The notes beneath the pieces were generated by a model that saw only the letters and a list, made by a program, of their open reading frames with translations, was not told the origin of the DNA and did no database searches. DNA of 64,000 bases from Ascaphus truei (lineage: Eukaryota; Chordata; Amphibia; Anura; Ascaphidae): contig CM071573.1 in NCBI GenBank assembly GCA_036426205.1, positions 43,574,643 through 43,638,642 on the forward strand, given 5' to 3'. The position numbers and the translations under genes were made by a program. This document shows positions 11,335 to 22,700 of this stretch, in pieces; position 1 is the first letter of the stretch, and every line of letters begins with the position of its first letter.

Positions 11335-11640
11335 TGTAACGACTTAAGTTTTCATTGTTGCTGCTATTCGCGACAAGGGAGAGTGTAGCAAAGGCTGAGA
11401 AGAGACTCAGGACTCCGGGTAAGCTTACTTAGGCTACGCTTTATTATACAGAACCCGAACACACAGCGGACAAGCACTATCCCTAAATGTCAATAGAGAA
11501 GGAGAGGACAAGGAGGACCGTGAGCCTAAGCCGACGATGTAGTGACTGCTCAACCTCCTTGTGCTCAATGCTCTCTCTCGATTCTGTAGACTGAAATATT
11601 CGAACTATTTATCTAAGAAATGTAACAATATACAGTACTA
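11335..11640 (-). mobile_element. Possible LTR fragment
   Basis: On the minus strand the order is a TATA-like GATAAATAG, a spacer, CTGTATAATAAAGCG (poly(A) signal), a block with GAGTCTCTTCTCAGCC, and a CGTTACA end. This is the order expected for the promoter, R and U5 of an LTR. The 5' border and target duplication cannot be fixed, since flanks near 11335 and 11751 do not match. Confidence 0.3.
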
Positions 11641-12776
11641 GTGGGACTGGTTACAGTACGTAAGATACAGGGAGTTAAACCTCTTGAGTTCCCAAATGCC
11701 ATTATGATTTTTATTGAACTGCTTGCTGACAGGGCGCTAATCACTGTAACATAGTGTCGGATTCCCTGCAGCCTTCTTTCCTTGCTTAGATTCAGTTTGG
11801 GCTCCTGCATGGCAGCTAATGAACGCTTTCAACCCCAGCTTTATAATGCTAATTAACACATTTGACAGGATAAAACAATAATGTAATTGCGTTGTGCAAT
11901 GCATTGGCCCTTCTATAACTAATAATAATTAAATATGGCAAATATGTTTTTAATGGCCGGATGCTTTCATTATGATACAAATCTATGTTTCTAATTGGGA
12001 CTTCAGTTTTATGTGTAGTTCAATTCTGTAAATTAAGGATTTACAAGTTTAAATTCTGCATAGATATCAGATCTTGAATCGTCAAGCAAATGGCACGAAA
12101 TTAATTATAAAACAAGCCAGCATTAATTATTGTACAAAATTCACATCCCCTGGGAAAATTACTTCTCGACACAAGGCAATTCCTTTGAGATTATAACAGG
12201 AGCATGTAGCAAAAGGAGGATTATAAATATCTTTATGATTTCAATTTGTAGCAGGTTTATTGTAGGTTGTGATATCTTTTAATGGCACAACAAGAGAGTT
12301 CATTCTATTTATTATGTAATAGTGTGTTAAGAAAGTTAAAATCCTAGCAGTTTTGGTTCATGAATTTGTAATAGAAATTAGGATTATCAACCTTTTAAGG
12401 GATCCATCAAACAGGAGATGCATTCAAACTATCATCCATAGGTGTCTTGTAACTCATTAAAAATAGGATTTAAAAACTGCTATAGGGATTGTATCAATAT
12501 TGGTGTTACTAAAGACAATACCAACTGCTTAAAAAAAGTAAAAGATGAGATCTTTACTGTGCAAAGCAACCTCCATCCTAAAATACATATAGCAGCGTCG
12601 CATGGGTTCTGTAATTGGAATTTTCTGGCCAAATAGAATAACAGTAAAACAAATAGTTAAAGAAACCTTACCTTATAGCACGTAAATGCAAAACAAAATA
12701 AGACTTATTTAAACCATCATTATTCACATAGTTGGCAATCATTTCAAAGTCGGTGTTACTATAGCTCTGCTGAGTA
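11641..12776. other. No gene; candidate conserved non-coding patch
   Basis: AT-rich and free of recognised repeats. About 12100-12270 is complex sequence with several homeodomain-type ATTA/TTAATTA motifs (CATTAATTATTGTACAAAA, AAAATTACTTCTCG), the look of vertebrate conserved non-coding elements. Conservation cannot be judged from one sequence. Confidence 0.3.
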
Positions 12777-13115
12777 TAAGGCTGTGTCCCCTGTGCCGCT
12801 GACCGCGCTCATGCTTGAGAGTGGTGATGTAACCAACTCTCCAAGCATGAGCGTTCGGTTGTCCGGCAACTTTTTCGGTAAGCACGAGTGGGGGGCGTGG
12901 CCTAACAGTGACTGGCGCTGATTGGCTGAGGAGGTCATGTGACCCCTTAGTGCACCTCAAACTCAATTTAATCTGTCTCGGCAAGCGCCCAGCGCCCGCG
13001 AGTGTACGTGCATGCTCACGGGCACGCACGCACCATGTGAGCGTGGCCGGACATATTTAAATTGATTGTGCTGAACGCGCCAAATGCAGTCAGCGTTAGC
13101 GTGGACCCAGCCTTA
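12777..13115. mobile_element. Harbinger-type MITE A
   Basis: Terminal repeats TAAGGCTGTGTCC and GGACCCAGCCTTA match at 12 of 13 positions when inverted. The interior is CpG-rich with GGGGGGCGTGGCC and CTGATTGGCTGAG. Trinucleotide ends of TWA type and GGC-starting termini fit PIF/Harbinger non-autonomous elements. The left and right triplets are TAA and TTA, so the duplication is imperfect. Related CpG-rich elements lie at 33426, 34038 and 55350. Confidence 0.7.
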
Positions 13116-13392
13116 GCCTGCTTCCTCTCGCTTCCATTCTACACAGGGTAAAACAATACGTTGAACAAACGCACTCAATAAAGTATTGCTATTATCCATT
13201 ATTTAGTCACTTCTGTCATCTTAAATAAAAATACAATATACTTTATTCCTAGCCTTTAGGGCCCTGTAGAGTAAAAGAGAGGTCACCAGAAAAAGAAATG
13301 TAGCACAGAAGTCAGTCTTCAGCCCTGGGACAAACTGCAGTCAGTTGAGAGAAGGGAAGCAGGATTATGCATTCAAATTTATTGTGCCAAAA
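13116..13392. other. No gene seen
   Basis: AT-rich then mixed. The right part (from about 13320) is probably the flank of the module at 13393. Confidence 0.35.
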
Positions 13393-13430
13393 GAGCTGTT
13401 TCGGCAGTATACAGCTGCCCTTTTCACGGA
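13393..13430 (-). ncRNA. Hammerhead-like module, variant
   Basis: On the minus strand: GTGAAAA, a perfect 5-bp hairpin stem GGCAG/CTGCC with a 7-nt loop, then GAAACAGCTC. It keeps the A at core position 8 and the palindromic AGCT after GAAA, but position 3 is G and the outer stem is unclear. It is followed by ACAATAAATTTG, an AATAAA at the distance seen in other copies. Confidence 0.35.
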
Positions 13431-14216
13431 GAGGGATACAGGACAAGAACATGTATACAAATATACTGTATACCTAACGAGTACTCACCCCACCGCGCTT
13501 TGAATGCTTAAGACCGTGTGCCTGCTTCCCTTCTCTCCATAGGTATACCTTGGGATGTCTGGACGTCCCTGGACCCAGCGCACCGGCAGAAAAGTACCCC
13601 CCTCCAGCACCATATTTCTGAGTGCGTGTTCTTCTCTCCATTACATACTGTGGTCAGGCAACTGTGGTGGCGGCCTCGGAGCCTGGAGGTTTAAAACAAT
13701 GGGGGGGGGGGATCCGCGAGCAAGAACCTCACCCCCACCCTCACAGCGGCTACGGTAGACACTATATCTAGAGCAGCACATTTTTGCTTTTTCATCCGCG
13801 GCTCCGGAGACTGTGCATCTGTCAAATGACTTTTAAAGTTAAGTGGAAAACCCTAAACATGTATTTTATAGTTTAAAAAAAGGAGCCATTTTCCATTTTG
13901 TTCTAAAAAGATTATGGGTATCAGTTCTCCCTTGTTCTTTCCCCAACTCTACCACTGTAGCGTCTTCATGGATTGGATACAAAGAACTTCGGGAAATCAA
14001 TAAGAATGCTTTGATTTCTGGAGCGTCGCTGAGCTGTTTGGAAGGAGCCCATATTATCATGAGAAATCAAATTTCTTTTAAATAATCATGAATATTAAAT
14101 GCTGCTATGATGTAACTGTTTGTAACCCTGTTCAGTCTACATGTGGCTGAATATAAGTGAGAACTTGCTCCCTCTCATGCCAGCCAATTCCTTCCTATAA
14201 ATAATGCAAGTCAAGT
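13431..14216. other. No gene seen
   Basis: Includes a GC-rich patch with a run of ten G (about 13700-13710). Open frames of 60-80 codons at 13555-14085 show no domain and overlap on both strands. Confidence 0.4.
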
Positions 14217-14335
14217 GGAGCAGCTACCAGCACCCCTTACGGAGGTACGTTTCTCAGGAAGCAGGAGGGCCCTGGAGCCGAAATTAATGGGGTTCAGCTC
14301 TGAAGACCTCCTGCTTCAATCCTATGGTTAAAAAA
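14217..14335 (+). repeat. Interspersed repeat R1, copy 2
   Basis: Shares TCTCAGGAAGCAGGAGGGCC, GAAATTAATGGGGTTCAGCTC and CTGCTTCAATCCTATGG with 5005-5151 and 17668-17790. It ends in an A-run after CCTATGGTT. Confidence 0.65.
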
Positions 14336-14892
14336 AAGCACAAGTAACAATCTTTATTAAGTTGATAAATGTAATTTTGCCTTTGAACTTAGCTGACTGT
14401 AAGTGGCAGAAAACTATTTGTGAGCAAATTAATTATAATTGTATCTGTGCTAGTATAAAAATGCAGACAAATTAAGACCGCGGGAAGGCTGATAGGAAAT
14501 AAAGAATCGGAACCAGCACGTCCAGAACATCACTGCTCTTCAGCCTAGGAAATTAGAGCTATGTAAATGTCTTCGTTTGCGATACCTTCTTATTGGACGA
14601 ACAAGTGCATTCTCCATAGATGCCAAAGTTTCTCCAGAGCTTTTTACGTAATTTATTTTTATAAAATGGACAAACTCATGGGTTTGTGGAAGGAGAATTG
14701 CAAATGTACGCAGAAAACTTTCTAATTTAAAAAAGTTTGCTAACATTTAGAAAAAATATCCTGCCTATTAGATTTTTCCATAATTCTTTACAAATCCACA
14801 GAGCTACAGGAAACACCAATACACACACCTTTGAAAGTGCCCACCCTTACTCCATGTAGTACAAAGGAGGAGAGGGAGTAGGGGATATGTTA
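14336..14892. other. No gene seen
   Basis: AT-rich. A 68-codon minus frame at 14540-14746 has no recognisable domain. Confidence 0.4.
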
Positions 14893-14972
14893 CCTTTTAT
14901 TGGACCAATAAGTAGTTGATATGTTAGAAACTTTCAAACCACTCAGGGTCCTTCATCAGGTCCAATAAAAGG
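14893..14972 (-). repeat. Inverted repeat framing a hammerhead-like core
   Basis: A perfect 14-bp inverted repeat, CCTTTTATTGGACC at 14893-14906 and GGTCCAATAAAAGG at 14959-14972. Its loop holds, on the minus strand, CTGATGA plus A, a hairpin GGACC/GGTTT (two G-U pairs), and GAAAGTTTC (14922-14960). CTGATGA is an exact hammerhead core. The GGTCCAATAAAAGG phrase resembles widespread vertebrate repeats that, as I recall, have the same CTGANGAA-hairpin-GAAAGCTT order. Confidence 0.5.
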
Positions 14973-16074
14973 CATCATACCACCTACTCCCTCTCCATCC
15001 TTTGTTGCTACATGGAAGAAAGGACCAACACGCCCCCCCACCCTTCTTTGCATCATTACTCTATATACTATTACATATATGAAGACCTTTGGACCATTCA
15101 AAAGTATTACAGCGAATTTACGCTTTCCAAAACGAATACTCAGTGGCCTATACTTTTCCTTAGAACTATTTATAAAAGTGCATTTTCGTACGTAATCATA
15201 CTTGAAAAAGTAGAATAAAATGATTACCGTGCTGCACAGCTCTCCAAAAGAAAAGGTGCTACATTTTATATGAACTGCTGGCAAACGTGATCTGAATTTC
15301 AGAACATTATATATATATATCTTTAGCTTGAAATAATATCAAAAGGCCTGTGCTGAATTGATTCCACAGGGAATGATATTGTTAAATTGAGAATAAATTT
15401 CCAGGTAAGAAGAACAGAAAGTGCTACAGACTTTGCCTTACCATCATTGATGGTTTATTGAATGTTCCATTCCCCTCTAGCTGTTGTCAAAATAACATGA
15501 ACCAATGAAGCAGCAAGCAAAGTGTCATCATTTTAGAAGTTATACCTTGGAGTACAGTACACAGTGATGCTCATAACAAAACCACTAGGCCTAATGTAAA
15601 GCATGTAATTTTTGATTGTCAATACTGCCCTGTGTGGGACTATCTCTGACCGAATAGAATTGCTGTTTTTTTTCATCTGCTGCAAAATCTTCCGAACACC
15701 TCTGGTTTATTATTTTGTGTCCTTTCAACGTTACAATACATAAAATAAATATGCCTTGGAGAAAGGTTAGTAGATGGTAGTGTATTGCTAGTCATCAGCT
15801 TGTTTTTGCTCACACTGCTAGATATGCTGCCTAGAAAAGCAGTGATTTGTGGGTTCTCCTGTTGGGTCTGACACCAGTACACCATTCCAGTCATTACAGT
15901 GCCTTAGGCTATCAACTCTATATAGCTGATAAGGAAATCCTTTTAGGAATTGTGGGATGGGACTCATTTAAAAATACTTTGCATATGTCTCAGGTGTGCT
16001 CCTGTTTCAGTACAGGAATGTCTCCCTAATTTGTTTGAGGGGGATAAATACACAACTGGAGACACTATTAAATT
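14973..16074. other. No gene seen
   Basis: AT-rich with a short TA run near 15310. Minus frame 14943-15284 (113 codons) and others lack recognisable domains. Confidence 0.4.
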
Positions 16075-16172
16075 CAAAAGTTCCTCCTTACCCCTCTCCT
16101 TCCCAGCCCCTTCCTCTCTCTCCCCCTCACTCCCCCCACTCTCCCCCCTCCTCTCCCTCTCTCCCCTGCCAG
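16075..16172 (+). repeat. Homopyrimidine tract
   Basis: About 90 bases almost entirely C and T on the plus strand (TCCTTACCCCTCTCCTTCCC and onward). Long homopurine-homopyrimidine tracts can form triplex (H-DNA). The charged frames on both strands are low-complexity artefacts. Confidence 0.75.
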
Positions 16173-17536
16173 GTGAGCGGTGATAAGCCCCTTTTCTGCA
16201 GGTTCTGAAACTCATGCAATTCTAGTAGCCTTGATTAGTTTATCAAGTCTAATCGCGGCTCTAAAATGGCGAGTTTCTCCCAAAATCCTTACGCCTGGAA
16301 AAGTTGGCGTGAAGCTGGGGAGAACTGCTTAGAAGGCGATGAGAAGGGACTCAGAAAAAAATGCTTTTTTCCTGCATTGGATTGATGCCGGGAGTCTCCG
16401 GAGCTGATACCCATTAATATCAGCACCGGAGACCCCCGGCATGAATCACATGCAATAAAAATGCATTTACAGGCAACTTCATTACCCTAGCGGCTGACCG
16501 CTAAGGCATTAAAGGGGTTAACTATCAGTACCATGTTAATTGTGGGTAGCGGGGGTGGATGAAGGTGGTGGGTGTTTAGGCCTTGCGAGGGGTTTGTGGG
16601 TGGAGTTAACGCCTTCATTACCTTTGCATTTAATACTGCTAAGGTAATGAAAGGGTTAACCCCTCCCGCTACCCACCCGGTAGGCATAAACACCTACCAA
16701 GAGCCAAATACCAACTTCAACCATCCTCGCTACCCACAATAAACATTAAATACACTACTACCCACCTCCTCTACCCCCAGCAACCCCCCACAACGCATAC
16801 AGTACATTAATGGGCAAAATAACTATTATCCAGATATGGATAATAGCTCATTTGCCCATTCTAAAAATCAAACATTAGCCAGCCAGCATAAATAAAGTAA
16901 ATTAAACTTTCTACTTACCTCTGCCATCATGAAGGGCGTCCTCGTCAGCATACTCCAAGTCCATGTCCTCCGTTGCCAGCAAGAGAACATGAAAAAATAC
17001 AATCTAATGGCCCCATATCCCTTAATCACCTTAGCAATTAATAACTGCTATAGTAATTAAGGGGTTAACCCACCCTCCCCCGCTACCCACCTGGGAGGCC
17101 AAACCACTCACCAAAGTGCCACTATGCCCACCCTCTACCCATTGATTGGCACAGTGGCACATCATACCCATATAATATGGGCATGATAAGCCACAATAGC
17201 ACTCAATGGTCAACCTAATAAAAATCAATGCCAAAAATACACAAGAATAAATTAAATACACAATTACCTAAACACCCCAACAATAAAAGAATTAAAAATT
17301 CTAATAGTACACATGAATAAAAATTATCTATCACCAAAACAGCAAAAGAATACAAATTATGTTATTCCAAAACATAAGAATTAAATTAAATAAACACCTA
17401 TCCAACAATTCAAGAAACTAGAGCAAAAAATATGCAAATAAATGCACAAAGCAGCGCACTGCCCAGGGAAACAGGTGTATAAAAATAGAAAAATATTTAT
17501 TGTCTATCACACATGACAAACAAGGAGGTGTGAACC

Positions 17537-17576
17537 CTCCAACGCGTTTCACACAACACAGTGCTTTATTAAGGAG
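17537..17576 (-). ncRNA. Hammerhead-like module
   Basis: On the minus strand: outer stem CTCC, core TTAATAA, an extra A, hairpin GCAC/GTGT (one G-U pair, 6-nt loop), GAA, palindrome ACGCGT, T, then GGAG pairing fully with the first CTCC. This follows the type-I hammerhead order of stem I, core, stem II, GAAA, stem III and cleavage triplet (GTT here). Core positions 3 and 8 are T and A, a compensated change of the usual C and G. Position 5 is A instead of G, which would probably impair cleavage of this copy. Confidence 0.45.
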
Positions 17577-17578
17577 TT

Positions 17579-17705
17579 CCCGAGATACAGGCCCCATTAT
17601 GGGGTGCCGGTATCTCCTATGCATTTTATTCCCACAGTCACGTGACGCAAGACGTTTAGATGCATTGGAGATACCGGCACCCCATAACGGGGCCTGTATC
17701 TCGGG
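17579..17705. repeat. Inverted repeat with 39-bp arms
   Basis: Arms at 17579-17617 and 17667-17705 (CCCGAGATACAGGCCCCATT and its complement) differ at one position. The 49-bp loop contains GTCACGTGAC, itself palindromic. The right arm continues into repeat R1, so the left arm is an inverted copy of the R1 start. Confidence 0.85.
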
Positions 17706-18045
17706 AAGCAGGGGGTCCGCAGACCTGAAATCAACGCGGTTCTGTTCCGGAGACCCCCATCTCACGTACACTAGTATTAAAATTTTATTAAAAGCCTGCG
17801 GTCACTGGCGAGATATGCGCAGGGAGAGGCGGCTCTCTCTGTGCAGCTCTCTCTGCAGCTGGAAGAAATCACCGGGTGAGCCCTTTTGAGAGAGGCGATC
17901 ATCACGTTGCTGGTTACTCGCCAGTTTGGGACTTTTGCTTTCACAGGTAAATCAAGGCTTTCTGAATACCGTGATAGCAACGCTCAAAAAACTGGCGGCG
18001 TAACCGGCTAGGCGATTTTTTTATGAGGGCTTACAGAATAGGCCC

Positions 18046-18834
18046 CTATACAGTATATTCAGGGGTATTCATCGCTATGGTTTTTATATTTAGTAGCTTT
18101 TTATCCTGAATTTGAATAACTATTATAATACATATAGTATACTAATTTCTGGATCTAATATTTGAAAGATCAGAGCTAAATGTTTTCATTTTATTGCTGC
18201 TCCAATGCATATTAGTAAGAAGAATTGTACAGCACCTTAATAGTAAACACACACTTTCCATTGTTTCAGATTACAGATGAGTGAAATAAAATCTCCTGAG
18301 TAATATGTTTCCTCCCCCAAAAAACTGTACTCCGTTTAAGCCAACCCCAAAAAACTCATGCTCCTGTCAGACCTGCTATAATTATTATTTACCAGGCACT
18401 CGAGAAGCAGAGTAAATGGGGCTTATCCTTTCCTGATGTCTGGCAAAGGAATGCATCACATGTAATTAATCCGTTCCATTTCCATGCTCTTCATTTAAAT
18501 GAGCTGCAAACAACGTGTTTGAAAGTAGATGTGCACGGAATGTCCCCTTTTGTATGCAATCATTAATTAACATTTTTTTAATCATCTTTTAGAGGTTAAT
18601 TGCATATATTGGTATCCAAGTTCCCAATAACACCACAGAAATGACCCTAATTTACTAGACATAATATTGATATGAGCCATAAAATGCTTGTTTTTCCAGC
18701 TCCACTGTTAATGACTCACATGGGGGTGGTATGCACGGAAACACTGATAGGCATCAATCTCCAACTCTGTTTCTTTTTTATTTTGTGAGATTCATGTTTA
18801 TTATTAAAAATCAGAAGCGTGAATAAGCCCAAAT
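18046..18834. other. No gene; candidate conserved non-coding patch
   Basis: 18400-18720 is complex, repeat-free and rich in ATTA-type sites (GTAATTAATCCG, CATTAATTAACATT, TTCATTTAAATGAGCTGC), typical of developmental enhancers. No coding sequence is visible. Conservation is untested. Confidence 0.3.
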
Positions 18835-18870
18835 CAGTACGCGTTTTGGAATGAGACCAGCAAAAAACTG
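18835..18870 (-). ncRNA. Decayed hammerhead-like module with ACGCGT
   Basis: On the minus strand an outer stem CAGT pairs with ACTG across 36 nt, with ACGCGT directly before the return strand. The core (TTTTTGCTGG) and the hairpin (GG/CC only) are badly eroded, so it is recognised mainly by ACGCGT, the outer stem and the total length. Confidence 0.3.
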
Positions 18871-19467
18871 GTAAAGGGAATTCAAAGATGGGTAGGTATG
18901 TTATAAGTGCAAAGCGGGCTTTATAAAGTGCATAATAAAGGAAGCAAATATACATATGAATCTTGTATTTAATAAGCTTTGCGGGTAACATTGGAGACCT
19001 TTATGAGATTGGCAAAAGGAACAAATGAAACAGAATAAAAATAACCACGAGTCCAGAGTTGGGGGATTAAGGGTTATTTTCCATTTTATTTTAATAAAAT
19101 GTTTGATGTTTATCGCTTATTTTCCTTTAAGCCCCAAAATGGGATTTTACGTGCTGGCACATGATGTTAATTGGTTGCTAACCCATTCAGTGCTAGAGGA
19201 ACATGAAATACACGGTTCTGACGCATAAAGATCTATATTAGTCCTAGTGAAACCATGAGCTTCCATCCATGCACGTAATATACTGTACACAAATTACTCA
19301 TATACATTTAACAGGTACTTTGCTCTAAATGAGTGTTTCTCAATGAAAGGTGACCTGGAGCCATGGTGAGCCGCTACTCTATGTCAAGTGTACCGTGATC
19401 CCAGGGGGAAAAAACTCTACTGGCTGCCCAGTGGGTGCCTCCTGCGCTCCTTGGAGAAGTAAAGGGT
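18871..19467. other. No gene seen
   Basis: AT-rich, then a GC-richer lead into the minisatellite at 19468. Confidence 0.4.
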
Positions 19468-19855
19468 GCAATTCGCCTCTCTTCTCTCAGCCCGGCACAG
19501 AGGCTGCGATCCGCCTCTCCTCTCTCAACCCGGCTCAGTGGTTGCGATCTGCCTCTCCTCTCTTAACCCGGCGCAGAGACTGCGATCCGCCTCTCCTCTC
19601 TCAGCCCGGCACAGAAGCTGCGATCCTCCTCTCCTCTCTCAGCCCAGCACAGAGGCTGCGATCCGCCTCTCCTCTCTCAGCCCAGCACAGAGGCTGCGAT
19701 CCACCTCTCCTCTCTCAGCCCGGCACAGAGGCTGCAATCTGCCTCTCCTCTCTCAGCCCAGCACAGAGGCTGCGATCCACCTCTCCTCTCCCTGCCCGGC
19801 ACAGAGGCTGCGATCCACCTTTCCTCTCTCAGCCCGGCACAGAGGAGAAAGAGGA
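19468..19855. repeat. Minisatellite, 38-bp unit, about 10 copies
   Basis: Unit roughly CCTCTCCTCTCTCAGCCCGG followed by CACAGAGGCTGCGATCCG. CCCGG occurs at 19491, 19529, 19567 and 19605, exactly 38 apart. Because 38 is 3n+2 the frame rotates, giving spurious open frames of 209 and 144 codons on the plus strand (19350-19979) that repeat LSSLSPAQRLRS. Not a gene. Confidence 0.92.
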
Positions 19856-20270
19856 GCCTCTCCATCTGCAAACAACACAGTGCTCTGCCTCAGCGGCTGA
19901 CATGTTTGAGGCATATGGGATGTGGGTGATGTTGCTATACATTTATCAAATACATATGTCTATTAATACCATTTTCTAATTAAGCTTGATACATTTGGTT
20001 CTACATATAACATTAACTGTACAATAGATGTAAAAGCCTGTTTTATTTAAACTAAGTGGAAGGCTGCTTCATGGTCTATTGAATATCCTTAGAATGAATT
20101 ATAGAAAATTGCACAAATAGTGTAGTTTGAATGTAAAGTTGATAGAACCATTGGCAGGCTCAAAGCCGCTCAAATATTTCCATCCACACAAAGATTGCCC
20201 AATATCCCTCTTCACATTTAAGATTCCACTGTGGCAAAACATTTTTCCATTCAAATAAAACAATGTAGAG
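19856..20270. other. No gene seen
   Basis: AT-rich spacer. Confidence 0.4.
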
Positions 20271-20443
20271 CAGGGGTGGCCAACTCCAGCCTCAAGGACC
20301 ACCAATGTGTCAAGTTTCTAGAATATCCCTGCTTCAGCACAGGTGGCTCAATCAGTGGCTCAGTTGTTGACTGTACTGAAGAAGGGATAGCCTTAAAATC
20401 TGACCTGTAGCTGGCCATTGAGGACTAGAGTTGGCCATGCCGG
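20271..20443. mobile_element. hAT-like palindromic MITE
   Basis: Starts CAGGGGTGGCCAACTCCAG and ends GGCCATGCCGG, with the CTGCTTCAGCACAGGTGGC centre. Flanking octamers ATGTAGAG (20263-20270) and AAGTAGAG (20444-20451) match at 7 of 8, a clear target duplication supporting hAT. Confidence 0.85.
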
Positions 20444-21284
20444 AAGTAGAGGTTCATTCCTCACACGTCTAAGGCCTCCCACTTCCAAGGCCTGTAGATG
20501 CTGGTGGTATTGGGCAGAGGATAGAAAGCAAAATAATTGTTTGGTTGAAAGATGGCAAAAGTGAGGCAATGTACACTTTTTATTGTGTGGGTTCAATAAC
20601 CAGATTTATGTGGAGATTGCCTACTAGATATTTATTCTTTGAGATGTTACTTTATTTTCATTTGTACATAATGCTGCCAGCGCATACAGTTCTCTGCAAG
20701 ACTCAGTGGCACTGATAAGCTTTATATCAGTGCTCTACGGATAAACTTGTCTTATTTGACAATTAAGTATCATTGATTGGAGTAAAGTTCTTACGTCAAA
20801 AATCTGCAGACACTTTAAAACACCGGATTCTCACATCTTTTAGTCGATATAGTTTAGAAAGTAATCTTTCTATAATTTTGTTTGTCTAATGAGTGGAACA
20901 GGTGGTCGCAGACTTTGCCATGTTAGATCTTTATCTGAGTATAGACTTTTCATAGGGCTATTTATATTGAGCCTGAAACTGGTTCAAACATTAAACCACG
21001 GCAGTATATTTCTTTCTTTTTAATTTCTGCAAGTGACTTGAATCAGATTTGAAAGATTTGTACTAAAAGCAAAATGCTGCACGTGGCTTGTACTGCCCAG
21101 AGCATTCATACACCCTCAATAATCACATGGAGCGGGCGACTAACGGAGCAAATTACATGATACTTGTGTTGGCTCAACTCAAGCAGTGTGTGGTACTGGA
21201 GCAGGGTATACTATCAAAGGGAACACACCAGTCAGTGGCAGAATTCTGGACTTTGGAACCTAGACCAAACATATATCTACTGTA
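20444..21284. other. No gene seen
   Basis: AT-rich, without recognisable coding or repeat sequence. Confidence 0.4.
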
Positions 21285-21573
21285 GTGCCGACGAGTATTC
21301 TAATACAAATCTGGGACAATCATCAACAAGACCCAGGTACATGCTGGGTACATGCTGCAACATTTCAGTGACATTTCTGCAGACAGACTAATGGCTCATC
21401 GGATTAACAGCGGGGGTCCCTGGCAGTCCCATTTAAACTAATTCAAACAGTCCCATTAATCCGATGGGCCACTAGTCTGCAGAAATGCCACTGAAATGTT
21501 GCAGCATGTACCTGGATCTTGTTGGTGATAGCCCCAGATATTCCAAGGCAAGTTTTAGAATACTCGTCGGCAC
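21285..21573. repeat. 289-bp foldback element
   Basis: Ends GTGCCGACGAGTATTCTAA and its complement; arms at about 21285-21408 and 21461-21573. Small indels break the symmetry, for example a local duplication GTACATGCTGG in the left arm. Probably a foldback MITE of unknown superfamily. Confidence 0.8.
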
Positions 21574-22700
21574 ACCTGTATACTAAAGGTAATCAAGCTA
21601 CTGAGGACAACCTGCAGGCCAGGTTGTCAAGATTTCTCTAATGCATACTTAACCAATTATAATAATCTTAATGATCCCTAAGACAACTTGGTTAGGTATG
21701 TGTTGTGCTGAAAACCTGTTATGTTGGTAAAGTAGTTCTGGATGACAGAACTTAAGCTTCCCTGTCCTATACTGTACATATCCCTATGATAGTTCTTCCT
21801 CTGACTCCCACCCTCTCTTCATAAAATCCACATAGGGATAAAAAGCAAATCAATATTTCTGTTAATCTTTCCTCAACAATAATTGTTCTATGACACTATG
21901 ACATTATTGTAGTAGATAAGAGGGTCCAAAGACAAAAACAACCTTTAGAACTTCTTCTAACATCTGGGACAGTCTCTAATATACTTAGGGGCATATTTTA
22001 AACACCTTCCAGCACAGTTTAGTTAAAAAAAAAAGTCTCTGTACAGCCCATTTAAGTGAATGGGCTATGTGTCATATGGAATAGAAAAAAAGAAAAAAAG
22101 AAAGATGGTGTATAAATAACGCTATAATGAATAAGTGTGTGATGACCCCTCTATAGGAGTTGGCCATCCTATTGGTGGGCTAGGCTGCCTGGTGGATGAT
22201 GATTTGTACAAATCAAAATAGACAATGGGAACAATAAAAGAAAAAAAACCGGCGCCTTACAAGTCCAATAACAGTAATTGTCCTGGAAATTCAATACGAA
22301 TTGGGAGAAATGTCCAAAGAGAAGTCCCTTCAATTCCTTGACCAGATACAGATTCCTCTGTGTGTTGCATGATATGAAAGAAAACAAAGAGAGAAATATA
22401 GTGCAACAATGCCAGCAATTGATTAAGGCTAACACTGTCTAGGAACATACAACAATGACTGACACACCTATACATTAAACAAACAAAACAAACATCAGAC
22501 AAACATTGACAAGGCTGGAATTATAAAAAGCTAATTTAATATAAGATATAAAACAATAAAAATTGATGATATGCGATTGACAAGTAGATCGCTGGTCCGG
22601 TAGGTTAAAACCGGGACCCTACTCACAGAATGGATGATGTAATCAGACAATGGATAACGGCCGCCAAAGAATACACAGTCCTCCTCCGGTCACACTGGAG
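21574..22700. other. No gene seen
   Basis: AT-rich. About 22140-22700 is probably PLE-type terminal-repeat leader leading into the inverted repeat. Minus frames at 22169-22502 are AT-driven and domain-free. Confidence 0.35.

Larger units (their letters stand above)
16173..18045. repeat. GC-rich composite repeat complex
   Basis: A long stretch of repeat-derived sequence. It has a palindrome at 16385-16442 (ATGCCGGGAGTCTCCGG and its complement, two mismatches), two diverged repeats of an AAGGGGTTAAC...CTACCCACC phrase (16510-16690, 17040-17110), AT-rich filler, R1 copy 3 at 17668-17790, and a right end GGGCTTACAGAATAGGCCCC. That end matches Harbinger-like termini such as the one at 51899. Likely nested non-autonomous transposons whose left border I cannot place. 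Confidence 0.45.

Noticed and set aside
19350..19979. 209-codon plus-strand open frame
   Set aside because: The body is the 38-bp minisatellite. Overlapping frames of similar length exist in other phases.
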